Source of the DNA: Gemmatimonadota bacterium
GTDB lineage: Bacteria; Gemmatimonadota; Gemmatimonadetes; Longimicrobiales; Gaopeijiaceae
DNA: 34,383 nt
NCBI GenBank assembly: GCA_007125125.1
Contig: SLDT01000208.1
Span: forward strand, 1-34,383
Direction of reading: 5' to 3'
Shown here: positions 27,001-31,544 of the stretch, piece after piece
Layout: each line of letters opens with the position of its first letter
How positions within the stretch are numbered: position 1 is the first letter of the stretch
Notes under the pieces: generated by a model
What the model saw: only the letters and a program-made list of their open reading frames with translations
Databases searched by the model: none
What the model was told of the DNA's origin: nothing
Position numbers and translations under genes: made by a program

Positions 27001-29940
27001 AACGAGCGCGAACGGCTCGTCGAAGTGAATGCGTCCATCGGAGATCCCGGGTGTGTCCGGATCGAGGGTGACCCCGACGAAGGTGGCACCGACCGGGTCG
27101 CCCGGCGGGAGGGCGAGTTCGGCGCGCCCATCGACGTGCAGCCCCTCCGGGTCGAGCCGGGCCTGCTCGATCGCGAAGGAGAGAACCGGTTCCGTGCGCG
27201 GGAGGTCGAGCGCGATCGGGCCCTCCAGCTCGAGGGCGCCCGAAAGGATCCGGCCCTCCAGGAGGTCGACCACGATCGACCCCGAAGCGGGAGTCGGCTC
27301 CCCCGTCGCGGCGAGGAGGACCGAGGCCCCGGCCTCGAGCGCGAGCGTGCTCTCCCCGCCTCCGAGCGCAAGGCGGAGCGTGCCTTCGTCAAAGTCGAGC
27401 TGCAGCCCGGGAGTCGCGAAGGGGCAGGGAGGGGTGATTCCCGCGAACTCCCCGCGCAGCACGCCTCCCGGTTCGAGGGCGATCCCCATCTCGACCAGGG
27501 GCACGACCCGATCCGCCTCCAGCTCGCAGGCGAAGGCGTCCGGTAGCCGGAGACGCCCGGTGAGCGACGGGGCCGACACGAGTCCGGGCTCGGGCGCGAG
27601 CGTCAGGGCCAGCTCGCCCTCGATCACTTCGACCTGCAGCTCGGCTCCCCCTCCGAGGGCTACCACGCAGACGCCTCCCGGGAGGTCTCCCTCCACGGCG
27701 GCGCCCTCGAGCCGACCCGAGGCGAGGGTGGCTGCCGAGAGGGTGAAGGTGATGCTCGAGAGGCACTCCGGCGCTTCGGAGGGCATGCCGGGGAGCCCGC
27801 CCGTGGCCTCGAGCGAGAGGGACACGGGCGCAGCCGATCCCGCTTCCCAGTCGTCCCAGGTGATCGTGAATCCCTCGGAGGTGGCGTGTCGAGCTCGGAG
27901 CGACACGCCCTGCACCTCGAGGCGTTCCGGGATGAGAGGCTCGTCGAGTGCCCCCACTTCGAAGCCGGCACCGCTCACCACCACATCGGCAAAGGTCGGG
28001 AGAATCAGTCCCGGCACCGAAGGCAGGCGGGGTCGGAGGTCGATCCGGAGGTCCAGCTCGACCCCCGAATCCGGGCGGTACGCAAGTCGGTCGACCCGGA
28101 GGTTCGAAAGCCCGAGGGTGAGCCAGTCCAGCGGCGCGGGCTCCGCACCCGGCAGGCCGCAGCGGGGTCGAACTCCCTCGATGTCGACGCCCAGGTCGTC
28201 GACCTGGAGGTCGACGTGGGCCACGCACCCGGTGTACCCCGGGTCGAGCTGCAGGAGTGCGCCCGCCCCCAGCGCGGGGGCAAGGCTGCCTTCGGAGAGG
28301 TCGGCCGAGATCGACCCGACGAGGGAGAGCACATGGAGCCCCGCCCGGGAACCGCCTTCGGCCAGCGGGAGGAGTACTTCCCCGGCGCAGTTGACTCCGG
28401 ACGACCAGCTCCCGCCCTCGTCCACTCCCGCATTCAGGCGGCACACACCGGGGGTGCCGAAGGCATCCAGCTCGGCCGCCAGACTCGTGACGGCGCCGGG
28501 CATCACGGCCCGAACCTCCGTGAAGCGTAGCTCGATCGGGTCGCTCCCGATCCGGATCTGCTCCCCTTCGGCGAGGGCCGCCTCGAATGTGCCGAAGAGC
28601 CCGGCGCCCGTGATCTGCATCACCCCGTCGAGTTCGATTCGGCGCTCGAGCCCGTTCCCCTCGCCGGGCAGCTGGAAGCTCGCGCTCGCCGTCAGCCCCT
28701 CCCCGGGCGAGTACGCAATGCGGTCGAGCTCGACCCCCGGCGGGAGGAGGAGGGCGTCGCCCAGCGCTCCGGCCACGGCCCCGGAGAGCTCTCCCGAGGT
28801 GACCCGCATCCCCACCCGGTCGACCGCGAGCCCCCGCAGGCTGACCGGGATCGTGGCGGGAGCCGGCAGGAGGAGTTCGAGCTCGGCCCGCCCATCGAAG
28901 ACCATCCCGAAGGCCGTCGACTCTCGATCTGCACCATCGAGTCCGGTGAGCCGAGCGACGCCGGGGATGAGGTCGAAGGCATGCCAGAGCCCCTCCTCGT
29001 CGTCCTCGCCCGAGACGTGGGAGCTCTCCACCCGGAAACTATGAACCTCGCTCACGAGCCCGCCGGGACTCAGTGCGCCGAGGCTCCCGTCGAGCGCCTC
29101 GACCTGCCAGACGTACTCGCGCCCCACCTCGAGGGGGAGGCCGTCGAGGGGGTACTGCAGGAGCGGTGCCCCGAGAACCTCCTGCTCGAGCAGCGGCAGG
29201 TTCGCCTCCAGGGCAACGGCCGGCGTCTGTCCCGCGACTCTCTCCACGATGCGGACCCGGTACGTCACCCCCAGGGTCGGGGGTACGCTCACTGGGGTCC
29301 ACTGGAAGGTGGGCTGGAGGCCGGGGACGCCATCCCCGGGCCCCGGGTAGATCAGCTCCGGGCGATCGGGCAGCACGATCGAGATCGGTGCGCAGTCCTC
29401 GGCGAGCTGCAGGCCGGCCGAGCTGAGCACGCGCGCGCAGAGATCGTAGTCGTCCTCGGGGAGCACGCCCGTGCGGAGCGCGAGCTCCACATCGTCCGGA
29501 CTGCCCGGGAGGAGCCGCCAGGAGAGGAGGTCCGAGGCGTCGTACATCTGGACCGTCGGGCCTCCCGGGACGGTGAGCACCGGGCTCTCGGCCCGGGCGA
29601 CCTCGCCCCGGGACGGAGAACGGACGGTCCCGACGATCGTGTAGTCCCGCAGGCCCTGACCCGAGAAGGTGACCGCGAGCCGAAGCGACTGCGGGTTGCG
29701 CTCCCACTCCGAGAGGTAGGGGCTCGGGAAGGGTGAGACCACGAGCTGCGCCGCCCACTCCTGGCTCTGAGCCTCGGCCGACCGGGGCATGCCGGGAAGG
29801 AGGCATGCTGCCGCGACCAGGACAGCTAAGCGTGCCACCCCTGCGCGCACGCCCGATGCAGGAAGGGGCCGTTCCCGCTTGGCAGCAGCCCGGGACCGGG
29901 CCTTGCTTCCGGTGGTTCGATCGGATCGTGAAGGGCGCAT
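17998..29940 (-). CDS. Giant (~3980 aa) secreted beta-rich envelope protein
   Basis: A Sec signal peptide has its cleavage near residue 57 (SAEA then Gln). Residues ~58-310 are two Ig/FN3-like domains (motifs PSPYLSEW, YDLCAR, PTFQWTPV, YVWQVEA). Residues ~360-2700 are a continuous beta-rich body of short G-L/V-x-V/L-x-G-x-A/L-x-L strands, including a tandem duplication of ~730 aa starting at 611 and 1346 and a weaker third start near 2074. A Gly-rich part follows, then a helical, charged block (~2850-3290), then C-terminal Ig-like domains with DPESG/AESG/DPHSG motifs (~3300-3980). There is no enzyme motif. The N terminus reminds me of giant TANFOR-type proteins of Bacteroidota, from memory only. 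The start is uncertain: ATG at 29940 is used here, an in-frame GTG at 30000 and later GTGs are possible, and none has a good ribosome-binding site. It is the first gene of the coupled five-gene operon. Function is unknown; a surface or envelope-spanning structural role is likely. Confidence 0.85.
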   Translation of the reverse strand: MRPSRSDRTTGSKARSRAAAKRERPLPASGVRAGVARLAVLVAAACLLPGMPRSAEAQSQEWAAQLVVSPFPSPYLSEWERNPQSLRLAVTFSGQGLRDYTIVGTVRSPSRGEVARAESPVLTVPGGPTVQMYDASDLLSWRLLPGSPDDVELALRTGVLPEDDYDLCARVLSSAGLQLAEDCAPISIVLPDRPELIYPGPGDGVPGLQPTFQWTPVSVPPTLGVTYRVRIVERVAGQTPAVALEANLPLLEQEVLGAPLLQYPLDGLPLEVGREYVWQVEALDGSLGALSPGGLVSEVHSFRVESSHVSGEDDEEGLWHAFDLIPGVARLTGLDGADRESTAFGMVFDGRAELELLLPAPATIPVSLRGLAVDRVGMRVTSGELSGAVAGALGDALLLPPGVELDRIAYSPGEGLTASASFQLPGEGNGLERRIELDGVMQITGAGLFGTFEAALAEGEQIRIGSDPIELRFTEVRAVMPGAVTSLAAELDAFGTPGVCRLNAGVDEGGSWSSGVNCAGEVLLPLAEGGSRAGLHVLSLVGSISADLSEGSLAPALGAGALLQLDPGYTGCVAHVDLQVDDLGVDIEGVRPRCGLPGAEPAPLDWLTLGLSNLRVDRLAYRPDSGVELDLRIDLRPRLPSVPGLILPTFADVVVSGAGFEVGALDEPLIPERLEVQGVSLRARHATSEGFTITWDDWEAGSAAPVSLSLEATGGLPGMPSEAPECLSSITFTLSAATLASGRLEGAAVEGDLPGGVCVVALGGGAELQVEVIEGELALTLAPEPGLVSAPSLTGRLRLPDAFACELEADRVVPLVEMGIALEPGGVLRGEFAGITPPCPFATPGLQLDFDEGTLRLALGGGESTLALEAGASVLLAATGEPTPASGSIVVDLLEGRILSGALELEGPIALDLPRTEPVLSFAIEQARLDPEGLHVDGRAELALPPGDPVGATFVGVTLDPDTPGISDGRIHFDEPFALVADAGARPLRWGTAAADAPFDVASGVRLVVPDEATLDGTGLRVSGAAEAGLVLEGRELAEIDAVFDDAFLLALAPPAVEAGRVDLRRGGVGVAHIDRQGFHVNFAELGAGILPERLPLPSEAVAFLELRDPDGTPRVEVNTTDRGVELRSRPGEGVPLVLPAFPGPDGQSGVPPMLSVELELLLDADRMVPIEGEVRVGLVDPAGGVQDPLGMEALGLPIAADSLVFAAGDGGGALELVGGLQLVGEPLGAPGSTRLRITEGGILTGVTEGGADLVLPLVEGSERVAFEGGSFTGDFQVDLLSGGGSWSIDVAGALALGAGEGDPHRTGLTLRASAAGLEAVEIEAAPAGMDDPETRFDLGPVRISLAGLRVPRIAWSREAGWDFELLVDLGVQPAVEELELPPARDVRVTPDGLVIPALSLGELDTPAFALGDFRVRPLAARSEQVAWDLFREGWPAAWRMTMDLELTPGPAAPEALADLRLSVLEATWEGGRVTGTIEPRSYLTPLVLPLGSGGLALELEHFRGELADEGGEQVVRLETSGSWLRPTSLQCPADDGAPEALPGAWFELEGDGTLTGRAEGVVPACPLRFGPLAVTVETSVLEFGRGPGGTTAALALDGALVLPAPAPGESVTSPGSLVVDLLNGTIVEGSIGVSEAFAWDLPVGSTSPLVRLVVDDARLDGEGFHFAGSGRIPLGDDSEVSVAFDALTFALPSFAITSGSATLGAAVALDAGIGAGALSWSLRHPDAPREASTDGLRMVAPAGVVLDPDGLRLLGEGSAAITFGGESLAELGLALSPELQLALDPMSVTDGRAGFLLEGSEVAYLDASGFWPGDLFGTVALPARIGLPTESVAYLQLRSPATDEPLVEALPDDGGLRIVGSDIALVIPSLAGTGSPPSVTIDLDVLVNPATFALVQGELRATGGNPGSEPLFDLTPLGLPLDVRSVAWVDAGSGYRLTLGGRVMLPGILDDMELDWDEVSLTPDGLSGRVEWGSLEGTGGPGDGLGALDFGHAAFVMEGVRADFDASAVELAGRVDLPLFSDGQSPPEPLRFSGALSTDGTLEAAFSSGAASARLPLGVARFDPLPIGGEPALQLGFTESDFDLRVSGVLGFPAFSESFELTVPGIRFDRSGVHLAAVTVETAQQFGLFGSTLTLGGDDGSPPLTLEVLEEGGLALTMSGSIRLAFVPQEASFRGLRVDTRGQISLTEASLLSEPLPIVPEVLVLAELGIADAILETAFDLTLPAPIPGPEGAGEGVQRVNIAIQPDGTVEGGGQVVVLDEPVSLEAALPGSSPVRTQLRYVGLDLDFGDGATSSVQAVADLYLGNREENRIAIGRRSGGTVLPGLRIGFDGTVTWGNVSLPSAFEFDYDLVALSVTDVSMASTSQSFELGFGGELRVALPAVEGGLQFQDFRINSAAQVGFNASGVAGGELTVGGVVGLNLEEFGFSSEPTTIQVSSGAIPSGDAAVAAAGRVDIDVTSYLRFGGGIHLMELDFAGGVDEVLFYRDQDGEVAFVVLEAELSLPNLLEASADLRYFQRGRGFELMLAADASLFGAAGAALVGIIEVEPQVTPRAGLFVALDAVIPLAPPFSLNRIGGGILFNPREEHLAWVQSQAMGSSVETPVESSSGLPTGRFTAMVYAGAQIVDESVASGRVLLTASEAQARIQGEVELLSVATGALSSAGVGSSPDSPPIGGTLDIEMGFRQAYLEGNLDLRVDLAPLVDGSGWTEIFIYGPNAWGLSGGGALNYMRVLEGDVEFYVGPPGLLVGGSIFAELDLWIARASGEVEVAAWFQREYGGQAQDLGAYFEAMVQAGILGNAISASGTLRGALLSGPLIYGGALVEGCVVFLGCRDANVWAKIASSGITGGFGSDPVLDEIIGRANSVRTAMASSRSSIEDEMAQARPAATVLRPSEEELAEAFARVGALDSETFDATIDEAIAVEGNPSGGGLDRHFRWFQTLFPVHSKTAAYKLDNQGYEQAIEATLGEIATLREPVLERIAEIRTELLQIEQASRLDWPGSPLGGVSFEPPRTQAGTDAEGRETRTLVSGPGFQVDAAAAEESRQAMTAYEAETRALVQELGNITRELDESLLAVERALGDESSEGILHFAQLHADLLETSSILYALWGALLLDEQDRNRGVVASLIEAREPVRDLLLQRTTEVQQTQGPDGLRALALGRAGILAAWTENPAILSELESSSVPTEDAVWWHDAAMDLGVQLWIEVPRAGLEAADARYAPEFAEVRRALDAAPGPVRSHLEPLTIEIARLQIERARLTGTLYDLYDRYAALLPAYGDEATLAGEQERAATRMHLLERALAVPVITDASVRVHALGSGGYGYREALEITASHPGAIHEYLVDNRIGGAGPGMGFIGQHPTGLLSSGRRPLRTRYTLIPERDYSGSMTRTFRSGARGGAGFMGVGLTTYEVAWESGIAVSDAGSSISLNVPSHAPSPPSPRFRVGDDEWSSSPDGHWVTNAERLELRLQGAFHAESGIVDIEYAVGTASDTTAVRGWTSVGGRTELAVHGLPLRTDESNIIYARAQAGNGVWSAVRQSVPLRHDPTPPVFSGSGASDDESDLSGELPPLLEALDREARELASDFGALNAGAFEACPLGDPAPFHPVQPDEEMDADLTTVTFSPLLPSGGRTPERVPPAITIGLPTAADPESGVRGYVWAVTADTPPGPYRGEGWNPIGSGSSELALGEANAPLDYDRTLHLAVAAQNGAGAWSLPVTRSFRVLDPTAPLAPIFCIEQAPVSETRTRLDGATETRSAAPAIRVEILDRAVDPESGIASLEYRIRTAAGEVVRDFPGVADWLSAPTGRAIDIPLPAGPDGTRYYVDVRVRNGQGVSAVSSSGPLLIDGSPPPTPSIRSLRIMMGSGDASDLPVGLELDVLAPDDPHSGLRRGHHQYALFALPDRAGDLGIEDGPVTDPELITALLGTPLAGGSVTNTGTGTYTGRIGRLQDLLEPRQRYVLRLRTVNGANLPGQATTWIFTAR
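20070..21395 (-). other. Helical block inside the giant protein
   Basis: Residues ~2850-3290 of the giant protein change from Gly-rich beta sequence to charged, Ala/Glu/Leu/Arg-rich helical sequence, for example EEELAEAFARV, ALVQELGNITRELDESLLAVERAL and IEIARLQIERARLTGTLYDLYDRY. Several stretches could form coiled coils or a helical bundle. Beta-type sequence resumes after it. It may be a stalk, a hinge or a docking site for the TPR protein, which is inference. Confidence 0.6.
23722..25905 (-). repeat. Giant-protein duplication, unit 2
   Basis: This encodes residues 1346-2073, starting LAGLRVPRIAWSREAG. Matching landmarks are VVPACPL, GSLVVDLLNG at residue 1616 (729 residues after its unit 1 counterpart), ARLDGEGFHFAG and VAYLQLR. 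A weaker third start (LQLGFTESDFDLRVSG) follows at residue 2074, again ~728 residues on. The 3' boundary is approximate. Confidence 0.65.
25906..28110 (-). repeat. Giant-protein duplication, unit 1
   Basis: This encodes residues 611-1345, starting LSNLRVDRLAYRPDSG. Landmarks shared with unit 2 include a CP pair (ITPPCPF), GSIVVDLLEG at residue 887 followed by ARLDPEGLHVDG, a V-A-F/Y-L-x-L-R segment, and a late G-L-P-I/L-D/A stretch. Confidence 0.7.
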
Positions 29941-30152
29941 GGCTTCGGCTGGATTCGGTGGAAGTCCGGAACGGTGCCGCCCCCGCCGCCGGGAGGGCAC
30001 CCCTGCTAACGGAAGAAACCGAAAACCTGGCCGATTCGTCTCATCACCTGCTCACGTGCTCACCGACCGCCCCGACGACGGCCGTGCGGAAGGCTCTGCG
30101 GGCCCCCCTCTTCGCCCTTCGATGGGCAACCGCCCGTCGACGAGCGTCCCCG

Positions 30153-31544
30153 CTACCGCCGCTCGACGAGCGCCCCGTCGACCGCCGTGCGGAAGGCCTC
30201 GCGGAACCCGCCACCCCCCGCCGGGGACACCTGCGCATTCACGATCATCACGAGCTCCTGGCGGGGGTCGATCCAGAATCGCGTGCCCGCCGAGCCGTCC
30301 CACCAGAACTCGCCCGGGTTCACCGCGTGGCCGTAGGCGTCCGGGTCGAGGACCACCGCCAGCCCCCCGAGGCTCCACCCCGACCCCGCCCAGTACCCGC
30401 GCGGCCCCAGGGGAAGAAGCGCATCCGGGACCGCATTCTCGCGCACCATCCGAAGCCCCTCGGCCGAGAGGAGCTGCTCGCCGGTCGCACTCCGGCCATC
30501 GAGGAGGAACTGGGCGAACCGGAGGAAGTCCGTCGTCGAAGCGACGAGTCCCACCCCGCCACTCACGAGGGTCCGCTCGCCGGTGACGGGGATCGCCTCC
30601 ATCTCGAAGGGGCGGAGCACGCCCTCCTCGTCCCTCCTGTGGACGGTGGCGAGGCGTCCGGTCCGCGGGGGGCTGACCCGGAAGACCGCGTCGTCCATCG
30701 CGAGGGGCCCGAAGATCCGCTCCTCGAGAAAGGCCTCGAGCGGGAGCCCGCTCACGACCTCGATGACCCGCCCGAGGACCTCCGCGTGCATCCCGTAGCG
30801 GTAGCGCGTGCCCGGGTCCTCGAAGAGTGGGAGCGCCGCGACGGCATCGACGACCTCCTCGAGAGTCCGGTCCCAGCGATGCACCTCGTGCATCCGGTAG
30901 AGGGCCGAACTCCGGCTCCCGATGCCCGAGGTGTGGGTCAGGAGGTGCGCGAGTGTGATGTCACCGGCGCGGGCCCTCGTCTCCGAGGGGTCGGACGAGG
31001 CAGAGTCCAGGAGCACCGGCTGGTCGGCGAAGGCCGGAAGGTGGCGCTGGAGCGGATCGTTCAGCTCGAGGAGCCCTTCTTTCTGGAGGAGCAGAATGCC
31101 GACCGAGGTAACGGGCCGCGTCATCGAGTACATCCGGAAGAGGGCGTCGAACTCCATCGGTGCCCCCGTCTCGAGGTCCCGGTAGCCGAGCGCCACGGCG
31201 TGGACGAGCTGCCCGTCGCGCATCACGGCCGCGACCGCACCGGCGATGTGGCCCTCGTCGATGCGCTCCTGGATCGCGGCGGTTGCGCGTTCGAGCCCCT
31301 CGGCCGACATCCCGACCGCAGAGGGAGGGGCGGCGGGGAGCTCGCCCGGGGTAGCGTTCGGCGCGCACCCGATCACGGGCGCAAGGAATGCTGCGGCGAC
31401 CCCGACCAGGCGCGACGGCCGGAGGCGGTCCCGCGCTCGAAGGGGGCCCGGCCGTCGGGGCAGGCGCCGACCCGGCCCGCGCGCCCGAATGCGGCGGGAG
31501 GAGACCCCGGGGCACCCGGAGCCTCCACCCGCGACGGGGGTCAC
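30153..31544 (-). CDS. Beta-lactamase-fold serine hydrolase lipoprotein (SxxR variant)
   Basis: The 463-residue protein has a long basic N terminus and a lipobox VIGC (Cys60), so it should be a lipoprotein. The body is a class C beta-lactamase/family VIII esterase fold. The nucleophile motif is S140-M-T-R143 in RMYSMTRPVTS, where the usual SxxK lysine is replaced by arginine (codon CGG at 31116-31118). The second motif is around Y250 (YRYGMHAEVLG) and the third near WWDGSAGTRFWIDP. The family hydrolyses esters, beta-lactams or peptidoglycan-type peptides. The Lys-to-Arg change may reduce or alter activity; such variants may be tolerated in the esterase branch. The start is GTG, overlapping the S9 peptidase stop as GTGA (31541-31544), so the two are coupled. 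No other ATG or GTG start fits the signal peptide. The 152-bp gap that follows may hold the promoter of the giant-gene operon, but I see no convincing elements. Confidence 0.87.
   Translation of the reverse strand: MTPVAGGGSGCPGVSSRRIRARGPGRRLPRRPGPLRARDRLRPSRLVGVAAAFLAPVIGCAPNATPGELPAAPPSAVGMSAEGLERATAAIQERIDEGHIAGAVAAVMRDGQLVHAVALGYRDLETGAPMEFDALFRMYSMTRPVTSVGILLLQKEGLLELNDPLQRHLPAFADQPVLLDSASSDPSETRARAGDITLAHLLTHTSGIGSRSSALYRMHEVHRWDRTLEEVVDAVAALPLFEDPGTRYRYGMHAEVLGRVIEVVSGLPLEAFLEERIFGPLAMDDAVFRVSPPRTGRLATVHRRDEEGVLRPFEMEAIPVTGERTLVSGGVGLVASTTDFLRFAQFLLDGRSATGEQLLSAEGLRMVRENAVPDALLPLGPRGYWAGSGWSLGGLAVVLDPDAYGHAVNPGEFWWDGSAGTRFWIDPRQELVMIVNAQVSPAGGGGFREAFRTAVDGALVERR

Noticed and set aside
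23596-27546. Plus-strand frame of 1316 codons opposite the giant gene
   Set aside because: It is low-complexity Arg/Glu/Gly-rich translation caused by high GC third positions of the real gene. It has no signal peptide, domain or ribosome-binding site, and the minus strand carries the repeated, structured protein.
30001-30152. Promoter of the giant operon
   Set aside because: The first 60 bp of this gap are less GC-rich on the minus strand (TTTTCGGTTTCTTCC), but no pair of -35/-10 elements with sensible spacing stands out, so none is called.
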